Assembly: GCA_012861695.1 (NCBI GenBank)
Contig: JAAOOA010000340.1
Location: forward strand, 307,501 to 371,500
Direction: 5' to 3'
Source: Trematomus loennbergii
Lineage: Eukaryota; Chordata; Actinopteri; Perciformes; Nototheniidae
Length of the DNA stretch: 64,000 nt
This document shows, piece after piece, positions 29,184-43,225 of this stretch; the first letter of the stretch is position 1; each line of letters opens with the position of its first letter. The notes beneath the pieces are model-generated. The model was given only the letters and a program-made list of their open reading frames with translations. It made no database searches and was not told where the DNA came from. A program made the position numbers and the translations under genes.

Positions 29184-29788
29184 TTCAAACCCTAATGAGT
29201 CGCACCAAAATTTGAACACTTACATCCATACAATCGTTAAATTCCAAGAGAGATTAATATCTTCTCCAAAAAAAACACCATCAGCCAATGACAACATGAT
29301 TATGCTTCATTGTGTGTACTTTTATGCAGATGGAGTTCCATTGCAGACTAAAGAAATGAAGGTACAATAGGTGCAATATGTTCAAACTTTCTACATATAA
29401 ATCAATGAAACCAAGATATTGTGCATCTCAATTTACTTGCTTTTGTAAATTTCAGTTCCCCTCAGTGCCCAAGATGCCTCTAATTTCTGTGGATGCAGCT
29501 ACGCCATTAAAAAAAAAAGCAATTAATCAGCGAGTATTTCCTCCACTTCTCAGCTCCTTCTCACCAAAATCGTGATTATCTTTGAATCCACTGTTAATCA
29601 CACTAACTATACATCCCTTTCTCTCCTCTGCCTTTAGAAATCCCACCCAAAAACCCCTCCTGGTGCTGTGCCATCTCTGCAATAAAAGGAAACACTTAAG
29701 CTGCCTACGTTTCCCACAGTCCTCAGCTGCTGGCAGGCAGAGAAGACTGTAATTTGCCTGTCTAATTACCAAGCTATTTAAAGTGGCA

Positions 29789-30040
<252 letters not shown>

Positions 30041-30188
30041 TGAGGAGCTACAATAAAGCTGTCAGAGTCGGGAGCAGCTCGGGGAAAAGAGAGCAGAAAA
30101 AGAGAGGATTGAGAGATAAATGAAGAGAGACAAAAGGAGAGTTGAATAATTCATGGCTGTTTCTTTTTCTGCAGAGCTTTTCTTTGTC

Positions 30189-30192
<4 letters not shown>

Positions 30193-30229
<37 letters not shown>
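30193..30229. repeat. (CT)n microsatellite
   Basis: Pure CT run of about 18 units. Confidence 0.95.
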
Positions 30230-30230
<1 letters not shown>

Positions 30231-30425
30231 ACAGGGTATCTTCACCTCCCAAATATACGACGCTGAGCAAGAAGAGGATGTTCCTGAAGTAAAACCCAGA
30301 CTACAGTTTGTATTGACTTAACACGGTGTGAAAGAGACTGAGACAGGAGGCTGTTTGTGCTGCATGTTCTGCAAAATGCATCGTGCTTTTAATAACCAAA
30401 GGTCACATCAGAAACAACAGGAACA

Positions 30426-30814
30426 TTAAAGGTGGGGTAGGTAAGTTTGAGAAACCGGCTCGAGATACACTTTTTGTTATATTCCATGGAATGCTCTTAA
30501 CATCCCGATAGCAATGAATATCTTAAGTGCTTTGACAAAAACTCCATGAAAAAATGTCATCTGTGGAAGCTGTAATACTGTAAAAAGCACGACCAATCAT
30601 CTGAGCCGGCCTGGCTAAACAACTGGATGGCCTACCTGCCTGTCAGCCTTCCATCTGTGCACAAACTTATCTCGTGCCCTCATTGGTCATGTGCGCGTTC
30701 GTGTGTGTTGGAGGAGGGGCTCTGTAAGGAAGTGGCAGATTTTTTCGGGTTGTGTATTTTCAAATTCTAGCGCACTCGAGCTGGTTTCTCCAAAATTATC
30801 TACCCCACCTTTAA
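30426..30814. mobile_element. family-D TTAA MITE, copy 2
   Basis: Same ends, length (389 bp) and orientation as 24745-25133, with only scattered substitutions. Both terminal TTAA are intact. Confidence 0.9.
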
Positions 30815-31167
30815 TGGGATGATTCTCTATTTGTTCTCTTGTGTTAATACATGGAAGGTTATTCATTCACAGTCAATGAACTGCGCCACAATAAGATTTG
30901 ATTTGCCTTACTGTTTGTTCATTTTAAGATTGTTGAACCCAAGATCAAGTTAACTTGGTATGAGTAATTAAAAAGTGGTACTGTGAGACTGACCGTTGAG
31001 CGGCCCGACCAAGCAAGGAGGCAGAGGCAAAACGTCCCAAATACAACCCGTGTGGGCATTTATTAAAATCATGTGCACATAGTTCACAGCCTCAATCCTG
31101 CTGTTCTCCTGAACACATCCTGCAGCCACAAGGATCTCACACCACCAAACAAAACAGGAAACACAGA

Positions 31168-31851
31168 GGGTGTTTCTCAATCGCGAGTAAAGCTGCTTCA
31201 GAGCCACTATTTCAAGCATACTACGTCATCGAGTGCCGTCGAAGTACTGTTCCAATCTCCAGCATACTTGGAAATCTACCGAGCCCGGCGTACTCCGTTT
31301 GGAGAAATATCGAGGCTGCACATGAGTAGACTCCGCGGTCTTAAAATCCCCACAATGCTTTGCGCACGGACCAATTTCCCCAAATCTGTGGCGGAAGATG
31401 TAAGGCGGGGCCTCTCATATGACGCACACCTGCACACTTGCTAGCGTGTTCCACACTTCGGGTGTTTCTCAATCGCGAGTACGCTTGCTTGGTAGCACAT
31501 GTCTGCCGAGCATCTTGCTTCAGAAGCGAGTCAAGAATACTTCCTGGCATTCGGAAAACGAAGTGTGGAACACGCTAGCAAGTGTGCAGGTGTGCGTCAT
31601 ATGAGAGGCCCCGCCTTACATCTTCCGCCACAGATTTGGGGAAATTGGTCCATGCGCAAAGCATTGTGGGGATTTTAAGACCGCGAAGTCTACTCATGTG
31701 CAGACTCGATATTTCTCCAAACGGAGTACGCCGGGCTCGGTAGATTTCCAAGTATACTGGAGATTGGAACAGTACTTCGGCGGCACTCGATGACGTAGTA
31801 TGCTTGAAATAGTGGCTCTGAAGCAGCTTTACTCACGATTGAGAAACACCC
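31168..31851. mobile_element. 684-bp foldback element with 293-bp inverted arms
   Basis: The left arm 31168-31460 and right arm 31559-31851 are reverse complements with only a few mismatches, and exactly equal in length. Both outer ends read GGGTGTTTCTCAATCG. The 98-bp centre starts with another copy of that terminus (from 31459). AGA flanks both ends and may be a 3-bp target duplication. No protein is encoded. Confidence 0.9.
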
Positions 31852-32712
31852 AGAGCCTAAATACCCACACTAATTAACCCAACAAGACACAGGTGAGGGG
31901 GGAGGAGACAACACAGGGCACCAGGTGAACATAATCAGGAGCAACAGACACGGGGAAAGGGAAGACTTTTCAAAATAAAAACACATGTGCAATATACAAA
32001 GCCCGAAGCCGTCAGTCCACAGTGACGAAGCCATCTTTGTCACAGGTACGAAAAGGGGACGATGTGCAACATACTTCAATTTAAATATAAAACACGTATT
32101 CAAGAGGGCAGCTATAGTTTGAATACTGTAGGTGGAAAACCATGACATTTGGTACAGGATCAATTTGAATAACTTGGAGAAATCAGAGACGAAAAACGGT
32201 GGTTAATTATATGTATGCAAATTGACTGTGAATAATATATGGAGTATAGCATAGCCACTTCCTTACTTAGTACTCTGCACAATAAAATCTACATTATTTC
32301 TGTGGTTTCACTTCTTTTGCAAAGACAATTTATAGACATGTTACAGTAATGCCAATGTATTGCTCACATACTCTTTAAACTTGCATATTTATTTGTAATC
32401 GTTTAACTAAATGTTTTCAAACTGTTTTTAAGCTATAATTGTTATCTTGCTTTAAGCTGCAGTAACATCATCTTAACCCCCAAACATGAGATAGGAGACA
32501 TGGAGAAATAAAGCTTTCATAATTCTCTCTTTTTGTTTGGCTTCCCTAAAGAAACATTCAGTACAAGCAGTTTTTAATCAAATCACAACAGATTTGATAT
32601 TGTGTACTTATACCTATAAAACGTTATTATAAAAATGTATTCCTATTATTCTTGCCGGGGCGTAAGTATTTCCTTCAATATTAAAACTTCTGAACCTCTC
32701 ACTGGTTATGAG

Positions 32713-32786
32713 GTGTGTGTGTGCGTGTGCGTGTGCGTGTGCGTGTGCGTGTGCGTGTGCGTGTGCGTGTGCGTGTGTGTGTGTGT
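32713..32786. repeat. (GTGTGC)n microsatellite
   Basis: About nine GTGTGC hexamers, then GT. Confidence 0.95.
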
Positions 32787-32944
32787 CACTCAGCTAAATA
32801 AAGCCGTGGAGTGTCAGGCTCAGCATCTCTGCCTGTTCATTGTGCTGCAGGGAGAACAACAGTATAGCAACCTACTGGTGATGCACCGTGTCAGCAAACA
32901 CATAACAATAGATTGTCTGGTGTCACTCACTCACTCGCACAGAC

Positions 32945-32945
<1 letters not shown>

Positions 32946-32999
<54 letters not shown>

Positions 33000-33011
33000 C
33001 ACACACACACC
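32946..33011. repeat. (CA)n microsatellite
   Basis: CA run ending 12 bp before the telomere-like repeat copy 2. Confidence 0.95.
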
Positions 33012-33022
33012 ATGTAAACATC

Positions 33023-33437
<415 letters not shown>

Positions 33438-34058
33438 CCTGTATGCATCATGTAGACTGGTACAAGAAATGCTGCCAGAGATTTAAAAACCAAACAAATT
33501 AAAATCCTTTTGAAGAAGAAGATTTTTTTAAATACATGTTCTGGAGTATAACTCAAGTGAAAGTAACCCAACATGTGAATAGCAATACTTCTGTCAAAAC
33601 TGAAGTAATCCTAAGCTACAAATACCTGATGAGCAACAATATAAAGTGTTTCTTCCACATACTTGACATATACTGAGACATACTGAGTGCTGGTGAGGAG
33701 GAAGGCAGCAGAAGATGAGCTCATCTCTGGTTAAGCTGCAGAAAACTCTGAGACCGCTAATGGAGGATCAGAGGAGTCACAGAGGCTGACACCTAGACAC
33801 AAAGTGAAGGAGCCACAGATAGCAGTTGCTAAAAGCAAAACGCTGCTGCGGTCATCACGCCTCAGCGGCTGAAATGTGGTCTCCTGCAGTCATGATATTT
33901 CTAAAAAGGGTTATTGTTTATGCCACGACTCAGTTTCTTGAAATAAGTGTCTATTTTTATTTTGTAAAATCGATGTTTGGTATTGAAAATGACTACAAAC
34001 AATCCTTCAGGTTCTTACATACACCTATGGTAAAGCTGTAACTCTTAATAAAATACGA

Positions 34059-34168
34059 TTTAAAGGGGCCCTATTATGATTTGTGGGGGTCTTCCCTTTC
34101 CTGTAGTGTGTTATGTAGATTTGTATGCATGTAAATGGTCTGCAAAGGCTAAAATACCTGTATTCGCT
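34059..34168. mobile_element. family-A TTAA MITE, left end only
   Basis: TTAAAGGGGCCCTATTATG, then CCCTTTCCTGTAGTGTG and GCATGTAAATGGTCTGCAAAGG. Truncated before the middle of the element. Confidence 0.75.
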
Positions 34169-34265
34169 TGCCAGCTAGCCTGTATGTCAATGTTTATTTA
34201 AATAATTGATTTATATTTGTATTAGCTGTTAAACTTGTATTTTGAAAGTTAGTATTAACTTAAGG

Positions 34266-34830
34266 CAAGGGTGTCAAACTCAAATACACAGTGGGCCAAA
34301 ATAAAAAAAATGGGTACTAGTCGAGGGCCGGACTGGTTCAATGTTTATTGCAAAACTTATTGAAATGAACTTATTGCACATATTAAACCTGGAACTAACA
34401 AAGCTTAAATGATTGCCTATAAAAACAACATTAAATAATCAGTTGCATTCATTTCTTATGGCTCTATCTGCAGCTTTTCCAGAGTCATTTCTTATGATTA
34501 CATTTTTCCAAGGCCAACAACAGCTTCAACAAAACTATTTCCCTCAAAGAGAAAACCAAACATGCCTGTTGTCGTGAGAGAAAAAGTGCAGAAGGAAACA
34601 TCCATGTAAACTCAGTGTGCTGCTCTGTGATGCTAGCTCAAGCCAGATACTTGGCATCTCATCTTGGGTGCAAGTTCATCAATGTTTGGGGTCAGGCTCT
34701 GAGCGGAGGAGACCCTCAGGATTGAGTGAAGGTGCAATATACCGGAGGGCCAGATCTAATAGTAATTAGAAATTATCCAGCGGGCCGAAATTAAATCCAC
34801 CAAGGACCTGATTTGAGTTTGACACATGTG
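34266..34830. mobile_element. second copy of the hAT MITE, reverse orientation
   Basis: Starts CAAGGGTGTCAAACTCA and ends GAGTTTGACACATGTG. It is the reverse complement of the element at 3678-4228 over most of its length. Flanking octamers ACTTAAGG and ACTTACGC agree at six of eight positions, so the duplication has decayed. Confidence 0.85.
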
Positions 34831-35768
34831 ACTTACGCTGACAGATAAATATAGTGGAAAAAAAGTATATTATTGGCAAGTGGATAAATAAAGTTCCATC
34901 TTATCTTATAAAGAAGCTTTAAATTAAAATTCTCCGGTACAAAACAAGTGATTGTACTTAAGTGCTGCACTTAAGTTAATGTACTTAGTTATATTCCACC
35001 ACTGATCATTCAGAGAGGAAACTAGATACTTAAACTTATTTGTTAAAAACATTTTTCAGATTTTTCAGATGTACAGGCCCGTCGGCACCTTCAATCCGAG
35101 GGATCAGTGTATCGCCCTCCGTCTTTCAAATCAAATATGAGTCAGAGCGCAGACTGGTTCACACACAGGTCTGAGATTCCTGGAGGGATTTAGGGTGAGA
35201 GAGCCGGAGGATTGGGTGAGAAAAATAAGTTTGAAGGGAGGAAGAAAGTGAGTGCGTGTGAGCGGGTTTTTTTCCCATGAAAAACAGGTAGGGGTCTAGG
35301 ATTAGAGAGGGGGACCTCCTTCACAGCTCTCACCAGAGACATCAAAAGAAACAGCAAAACCTCTTCTCCTTATTCTGCCATTTTCATGTCATGTTTTAAT
35401 CATAATCCGCATCTTTATTATATAGATAAATATATGTTATGATATCTTGAGCTCTTTGACAGAGGAGGGATTTCACATATATCAAGTGTTTTTATTGTGT
35501 ATCTTTATCACATATCCAGTTGAAGAGCTGTCATGAGCCACCTGAACATCTGGTTATTAACCTATTAAATCTGGCTTGGTGAAACAAAAAAGCCATTACA
35601 ACAACGTGTGCACTAGTTTAAATAAACAGTGGATAATTTCCCTTATTTAGACAGCTAACATAATCTCTACCAACTAACTAAAGGAAGACTATTGTGTTGG
35701 CTTAGTTTAACCACTTTTTTTGAGACAAATAAAAGCTTTGAAATTCTCAAGAGACAGTTTTCATGCTC

Positions 35769-36607
35769 TTAACCCTTAGATGCCCTTAGAGTGACTGGAC
35801 CATACACTCGTCCATAAGTGGGTCAAAAAGGACCCGTATTAGAATAATATGTGTTTTATGCCATTTTTGTCATTTTGGTTAAGAAAAATCACTTGTATAA
35901 TATTTAGTATTATATTTTGGTTCACACTAGAAATATTTTATATTACATTTTTCACTATTTATAATTTTAGACATTTATTTTACATTTTGAAAAAAAACCG
36001 TTTTGAACATATGGATGCAAAGATCTCCGCTATTCTGAGACCCTCACAGTATTCCAGTCCCTTTTCAAAACTCATCTCTTCTCCTCTTGTCTACTCATAG
36101 CCACCCCCCCCCCCCATCAATCCATGCCGGTTGATCAAGTTTGATAGTCCTATACCCCCCACCCCTTCCCTTATATTGTAAAGCGGTTTTGAGTCCTTGA
36201 AAAGCCCTATAAAAATATAATGTATTATTATTATTATTATTATTATTATACTGACAGGTATCAGATCTGGCTGTGTAAAATAATCTTCCTGAGAGGTGTC
36301 GCTTGTGATGTCGTCTGTGTGGTCCACAGTGAATGTATTCCTGACAGCAACAGGTGATAAGAATCAAAGGTTCCCATAGAAAATGCATGCGGGTCATTTT
36401 TTACCCACTTATGGAAGCTTGGGGTAGAAATACAAAAACTACAATTTCTTAAAATGTAAGTTTAAAATGTGAATGACATGATATCCAAAACATGTTTTTT
36501 GAGGAATAGCTGGAATATGAAATGATAAAAAAATGTAATTACAAAGATACTTCAAGAAAACCACCTCACCGGGTCAAAAAAGACCCACTTATGCATCTAA
36601 GGGTTAA
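35769..36607. mobile_element. family-E TTAA MITE with nested L2 tail
   Basis: TTAACCCTTAGATGC at the left and GCATCTAAGGGTTAA at the right, with CACTTATG/CATAAGTG and GGGTCAAAAA-GACCC subterminal blocks. 839 bp. About 240 bp in the middle is the 3' end of an L2-type LINE (36012-36250). Confidence 0.85.
36012..36250 (+). mobile_element. L2-type LINE 3' end
   Basis: Ends TGTAAAGCGGTTTTGAGTCC, GAAAAGCCCTATAAAAATATAA and (TTA)n, the typical L2/CR1 3' tail with trinucleotide repeat. It lies inside the family-E MITE. Confidence 0.65.
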
Positions 36608-37040
36608 GCTTTCATTAACCACATATTGCAAAACGCATATCTTCTACTTATTCTGCAGTTTTCATGCCATGTTTTAAGTTATAATCCACAATGGAGCTGT
36701 AACACAGTTGGGATATAACATATTTTACTGTGTATCTAGAAAACATTTCCAATTTATTCTGAATAAATGACGGATCTGTCAGGAGCGGTGAAAGCCACCT
36801 GAACAGACGGACTGAAATAAGTTCACCACTTGCAGAGAGACACTTAAACAGAACAAATGATTCATAAAACACAGAGTTTGATTGACAGGGGATTTTCAAA
36901 AACAGCAAAGCACAGCTATGACATTTTCAGATAGACGAAAACAGGTGAGCTTGCCTTCTGGTTTTTTCTTTTCTTCAACCGTGTTTGTTTTCATTTGATT
37001 AAACTATCTTTTAATATGCTTTTTTTTTTTCTCCCACCAC

Positions 37041-37197
37041 GCACGCACGCACGCACGCACGCACACAGACCCTGGGGTAGAGAATTACAGGTATTAGAGA
37101 GGCAGACAGACAGGTATGTCCGCTTGGCTTCATATATGAGCTCCAAGCCGAGCGGCTTAGGGAACTTTAATAACACACCTGTGTGTGTGTGTGTGTG

Positions 37198-37263
<66 letters not shown>

Positions 37264-37300
37264 GTGTGTGTGTGTGTGCGCGTGTGTGTGTGTGTGTGTG
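37041..37300. repeat. (GCAC)n and (GT)n microsatellites
   Basis: (CGCA)7 at 37041-37068 and (GT)n at 37181-37300 with CG and TT interruptions. Confidence 0.95.
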
Positions 37301-38362
37301 CTCTTGATATACAAACATTCTCCTACTCCCATCTCATACTCCCCATTGGTCCTTTTTTTTAAACCAATAAACCAGCCACTGTACTTCAAATCAAACCGAC
37401 CAATCAGACGTCTGCGTTGCTGTGTTCACCTGCAGTCAGCTCTCTGTTGTTGTGTCAGCATTATTTGGTATTTCCGTCATCTAGAGGAATGTTAAACGTT
37501 AAAAACAGTACGTCATGTCTCGGAAACGTGTTTACTCTCTGCACAGTATGTCACTATGAATGATGCCATGCAGTTTCATCTTCTAAATCCTTTTAATAAC
37601 AAACGTTTGTGTCTTGATCTGTCACTGATTACATCTTTGTTTACTGGTGTTTTTAAAAAGCCGGTAGCTAAACAGGAGTTCCAACTACAGCAAGACAGGA
37701 CATGAAACATACAAAGTTAGAGTCAGCAGTGAGGAGTAGAATATGAGGGTTAGCTGGGAAGAGATAAAACCCTTCATATATTATCTAATATTTCTTCACA
37801 AAGGACAATCATATGAATCCTTAAAGGTTATCTAAAGAGAATCAAATGTTCTGTTGTCTTTTTGATTCATCTGGTTTTAATTTCATGCCAGTTTCTTTAC
37901 ATTATTTTACATTTGGCAGTGGGAGTCTTCACATCCTTTTAGAGTAAAAGAAGCAATGGAGTAAAAATGCTAATATTTGCCGCTCAAAGTAGAAGGGATA
38001 ACATTTAAAATAAAGAAATACTTGGTAATGATGTGTTTAGATTTAGACTGAATATGACTTCACTTGATTAGGGAAACTTGTAGGTATTTGAGTTTCTTTG
38101 TGTGGACTCTGGCTCCCTCTGCTGGTCAAATGAATACCAGTAGGCTGAGTCAATATATATTTAGATCCGTTACTTGCCTTTGCCTCATTTACTCAACTTA
38201 TTTGATATTGTGCCAACAAAACAGCATTTCTAATGTTATTGCCAAACATCCCCAGACAGTCTGATGTCTCCTCTCCCAGTGGTGGAAAGTTACAAAGTAC
38301 ATTCTGTAATAGTTTATATTTGATAAACTATTTATAACTGAATTGCACTGCAGGTCTGAGTT

Positions 38363-40825
38363 TTAAAGGGGTCCTATTCTGCTCATTTTCAGGTTCATAT
38401 CAGTATGTAGTGTCTCTACTTTAAAGAGTCCTCTCCTGCTGATGTTCAGCTTCATATCAGTATGTAGTGTCTCTACTTTAAAGAGTCCTCTCCTGCTGAT
38501 GTTCAGGTGTATATCAGTATGTAGTGTCTCTACTTTAAAGAGTCCTCTCCTGCTGATGTTCAGCTTCATATCAGTATGTAGTGTCTCTACTTTAAAGAGT
38601 CCTCTCCTGCTGATGTTCAGTTCATATCAGTATGTAGTGTCTCTACTTTAAAGAGTCCTCTCTTGCTGATGTTCAGGTGTATATCAGTATGTAGTGTTTC
38701 TACTTTAAAGAGTCCTCTCCTGCTGATGTTCAGGTGTATATCAGTATGTAGTGTCTCTACTTTAAATAGTCCTCTCCTGCTGATGTTCAGGTGTATATCA
38801 GTATGTAGTGTCTCTACTTTAAAGAGTCCTCTCCTGCTGATGTTCAGGTGTATATCAGTATGTAGTGTCTCTACTTTAAAGAGTCCTCTCCTGCTGATGT
38901 TCAGGTGCATATCAGTATGTAGTGTCTCTACTTTAAAGAGTCCTCTCCTGCTGATGTTCAGCTTCATATCAGTATAGTGTCTCTACTTTAAAGAGTCCTC
39001 TCCTGCTGATGTTCAGGTGTATATCAGTATGAGTGTCTCTACTTTAAAGAGTCCTCTCCTGCTGATGTTCAGGTGTAGATCAGTATGTAGTGTCTCTACT
39101 TTAAAGAGTCCTCTCCTGCTGATGTTCAGTCATATCAGTATGTAGTGTCTCTACTTTAAAGAGTCCTCTCCTGCTGATGTTCAGGTGTATATCAGTATGT
39201 AGTGTCTCTACTTTAAAGAGTCCTCTCCTGCTGATGTTCAGGTGCATATCAGTATGTAGTGTCTCTACTTTAAAGAGTCCTCTCCTGCTGATGTTCAGCT
39301 TCATATCAGTATATAGTGTCTCTACTTTAAAGAGTCCTCTCCTGCTGATGTTCAGGTGTATATCAGTATGGAGTGTCTCTACTTTAAAGAGTCCTCTCCT
39401 GCTGATGTTCAGGTGTAGATCAGTATGTAGTGTCTCTACTTTAAAGAGTCCTCTCCTGCTGATGTTCAGGTGTATATCAGTATGTAGTGTCTCTACTTTA
39501 AAGAGTCCTCTCCTGCTGATGTTCAGGTGTATATCAGTATGTAGTGTCTCTACTTTAAAGAGTCCTCTCCTGCTGATGTTCAGGTGTATATCAGTATGTA
39601 GTGTCTCTACTTTAAAGAGTCCTCTCTGCTGATGTTCAGGTGTATATCAGTATGTAGTGTCTCTACTTTAAAGAGTCCTCTCCTGCTGATGTTCAGGTGT
39701 ATATCAGTATGGAGTGTCTCTACTTTAAAGAGTCCTCTCCTGCTGATGTTCAGCTTCATATCAGTATATAGTGTCTCTACTTTAAAGAGTCCTCTCCTGC
39801 TGATGTTCAGGTGTATATCAGTATGGAGTGTCTCTACTTTAAAGAGTCCTCTCCTGCTGATGTTCAGGTGTATATCAGTATGTAGTGTCTCTACTTTAAA
39901 GAGTCCTCTCCTGCTGATGTTCAGGTGTATATCAGTATGTAGTGTCTCTACTTTAAAGAGTCCTGTCCTGCTGATGTTCAGGTGTATATCAGTATGTAGT
40001 GTCTCTACTTTAAAGACTCCTCTCCTGCTGATGTTCAGGTGTATATCAGTATGTAGTGTCTCTACTTTAAAGACTCCTCTCCTGCTGATGTTCAGGTGTA
40101 TATCAGTGTGTAGTGTCTCTACTTTAAAGAGTCCTCTCCTGCTGATGTTCAGGTGTATATCAGTATGTAGTGTCTCTACTTTAAAGAGTCCTCTCTTGCT
40201 GATGTTCAGGTGTATATCAGTATGTAGTGTCTCTACTTTAAAGAGTCCTCTCCTGCTGATGTTCAGGTTCATATCAGTATGTAGTGTCTCTACTTTAAAG
40301 AGTCCTCTCCTGCTGATGTTCAGGTGTATATCAGTATGTAGTGTCTCTACTTTAAAGAGTCCTCTCCTGCTGATGTTCAGGTGTATATCAGTATGTAGTG
40401 TCTCTACTTTAAAGAGTCCTCTCCTGCTGATGTTCAGGTTCATATCAGTATGTAGTGTCTCTACTTTAAAGAGTCCTCTCCTGCTGATGTTCAGGTGTAT
40501 ATCAGTATGTAGTGTCTCTACTTTAAAGACTCCTCTCCTGCTGATGTTCAGGTGTATATCAGTATGTAGTGTCTCTACTTTAAAGAGTCCTCTCCTGCTG
40601 ATGTGCAGGTTCATATCAGTATGTAGTGTTTCCACTGTGACATGTTTCAATGCTTTAATGTTCAGAAAGCTCTTTATTTTTCTCACACTGCCTGTGCTGC
40701 AGCACCTCTTTTCGCCCTCTGTCTGAAACCAGAGCCCAGTCTGCTCTGATTGGTTAGCTGGCCGGCTCTGTTGCGATTAGAGATGTCCCGCCCCTTAGCT
40801 TATCACGTACAATGTGTTGGAGCCT
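38363..40825 (-). mobile_element. family-A TTAA MITE (reverse) carrying 57-bp array 1
   Basis: Terminus TTAAAGGGGTCCTATTCTGC at 38363, then the array, then family-A interior in reverse: AAAGCTCTTTATTTTTCTC, AGCCCAGTCTGCTCTGATTG and AGCTTATCACGTACAATG. The sequence stops matching near 40825, so the other terminus is lost. Confidence 0.85.
38396..40632 (+). repeat. 57-bp tandem array 1 (about 39 copies)
   Basis: Unit: TTTAAAGAGTCCTCTCCTGC, TGATGTTCAGGTGTATATCA, GTATGTAGTGTCTCTAC (57 bp). Copies vary mainly at GTGTAT versus TTCAT/CTTCAT and by single-base indels. The unit length is a multiple of three and free of stops in some frames, so long open frames (359 and 364 codons of a 19-residue repeat) appear on both strands. 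They are not genes. Confidence 0.95.
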
Positions 40826-42041
40826 TTTATGCATTAGTGTTGCATTACAGTCACTTTATGAAACACAGAGTTGACTTAGTGTAAATCAAAATGCGTCAAG
40901 GTTGCTTTTATCATGACTGAATGGATGACATCAGCTGATTAAATGAGAACATGGATAATTAAATGGAGCAGCCACACCAAAGTGTTTCTTAACAACAGGG
41001 TGGAGAAGTTCATAAAAGTCTATAAAAAATGTATCTGATAAAACCACGCCCTGTACTGGAATCCGAACATCAGTTCCTGTAGAAGGGCGACTCACTTTTT
41101 AATTAAAGTCTGAACACATCACATCTTCTTATTACATAACAATATATAACAGTCAGCTTCATTTTCAGAACAAAACGCTCCAAAGACAAGATGTTTTGAT
41201 TGTGAAACACGTCATTGTCATAGCTACTATCGTTGTACGACATTTACAGATGATGACTCAATGACAGCTAAGCACTAGCATAAATTACTGAGCTGCTATC
41301 TTGGATTACTCAAAGTCTAACAACACTTAACTGACTCTTTAAGTAGGTGACTGCTGGTATTTAAAACATCCACTTACTGTGAAATCCATTTTAGTAGTTA
41401 ACCTCGAAATAAAAAATTCCATTTAACTGCTTTTTTAGTAGTTTAACTGGTATTCAAATGTTAACCTTACCAGATACATATACTAATGTTCAACACCAAA
41501 ACTCAACTAGAGCTTCCACTTAAATGTCATTTTAAAAGTCTCTCTTGTACTTTAAACCTCTCCTGTACGTGCTGTAAACACACATTTAAGCGAGGTTAAA
41601 AGCCTTAATTGGCATCATCCATAACATCTAGAATCCATTTCTTCATGCAGTAATGTTTATGATTTATAGTTTAATTGAATAAGTGAGATTCATCACCATT
41701 GGCACGCGGGACCGTAACCAGTGGCACACTAGGAATAAGTGTGCAAAAATATTTAAATTGTATTCTCGGGTCCTGAACGAGCCCGCCGGCAGAGCGCGTC
41801 TCCCCCTGCAGAATTGGAAGCCATGCACGCAACGCAGCGCAGAAGGATAACTTCTGGGCCCCGCTCTCTTTAACTCCAGTCGACTTTCTGCTGCTTTCCT
41901 CCATGGTGAAACGATCAGGGTGTAGCACACTTCACACATTGCAGTATAAGCTGTACATGCCGCAGTTTTTGCGTGGCTGTGTCTTTAGTTGAAAGCCCAG
42001 TGGCGATCTGCTCATCCGTCATCGGAAATAATATGCTACAC

Positions 42042-42720
42042 AGGGGCGGACTGGCCAACTGTGTGTTCTGGAGAATCACAGTACGTCCGGCCGTCAGCGA
42101 ATCCGAGCCGGTTGCCAGCGGGCCGTTGACGACCGGGCTCGGTTCGCTGACGGCCGGTGTTGTGCCAAATTATGCACCCCCGTCATGAAATGCCCCCCTT
42201 GTCACGGGAACGCGCATTTCTAAATGACACGTTTACACCTTAAAACGATGTTTAAAACGAAAAGTAAACGTTCAGGGTTTTTATTAATGGTAATTTTCAG
42301 ACTGTGAGTTATTTAGTGGTAGCTCATATAGTCTTGATTCTTGTGGTTCAACTTTTCGCTCCGTATTTGATGGTAGTGGTGTTACGTCCTGTCTGTATAC
42401 ACGTGCTTTAAAATGTATTGTTTAATTTTACATATTTGTCATATAATAATCAAAATATATGTTTACAAATGTTACATAGTCTTTGTCAGCATATTTTTAA
42501 GGGGGGCATTTCATGACGGGGGTGCATCATTTGGCACAACACCGGCACCGCCCTTTATTTATTGAAATGTGTTTAAACGGCATCATGTAAGTTGCGCTGA
42601 CAGGCGACAGAGGTCCACAGCTTCCCCGCAGCGAGGCTCCCCCGCCCTCCAGTTGACAGTTCACGAGCCCCCCCCACCCCCCCCAAATGGCATTTCATAT
42701 CAAAAAGGTTGCCGACCCCT
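42042..42720. mobile_element. hAT-like termini around the 42153 MITE
   Basis: CAGGGGCGGACTGGCCA at 42042 and AAAGGTTGCCGACCCCTG ending at 42721 both look like hAT termini but do not match each other well. This could be two truncated elements. The boundaries are tentative. Confidence 0.35.
42153..42546. mobile_element. MITE with 48-bp terminal inverted repeats
   Basis: Left end GCCGGTGTTGTGCCAAATTA and on to GAAATGCCCCCCTT at 42200; right end 42499-42546 is its reverse complement with one mismatch. 394 bp, AT-rich centre without coding. Confidence 0.85.
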
Positions 42721-43130
42721 GCTCTATATCAACGCATAGCAACACATGAAAAGATACAGAAAACATTGGGTAAAGGTGTAAACAGATTGTTTTCTGTATA
42801 CTTCACACCCTGCCATAAACTCGACACTTGACACATCAGGAAGTTCAAGGATCATCACACACTAACTTCAACAAAGATGTGTTTTTTTCACATTTTGTCA
42901 CAACAAGCCATACGTTGTAAAAGATGAGGCGGTGCCATCGTAAAAAATAAATAAAAATAAATAACGTTCAATAAACCTTTGCTCTGTGTGCCTGTTTTTG
43001 GCTCACCATCTGACTCCCATAAAGTCCCCAAGGTCATCCATACAGATGAAATCAAGCAGGGAGTTTCATACAAATACTTGGGTGTAATGATTGACCATAT
43101 ATCGTACCGTATCGTACAGTAAATGTAGCC

Positions 43131-43225
43131 GTATCACGTACAATGTGATGGAGCGCTAGCCAATAGAAGTGTTACACAGTGATGTCTTTATGTTACAGAA
43201 GTAAACAAAGGAGACAAATATTTAA
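43131..43225. mobile_element. family-A MITE internal fragment
   Basis: TATCACGTACAATGTGATGG, GCGCTAGCCAATAG and AAGTAAACAAAG match, in reverse, the middle of the element at 45853-48175. No termini. Confidence 0.6.

Noticed and set aside
38396..40632. CRISPR-like array
   Set aside because: Contiguous repeats without unique spacers, in a eukaryotic genome.
41664..41939. 91-codon minus-strand open frame
   Set aside because: Looks loosely like a transposon-borne reading frame beside hAT-like ends, but no domain could be named.
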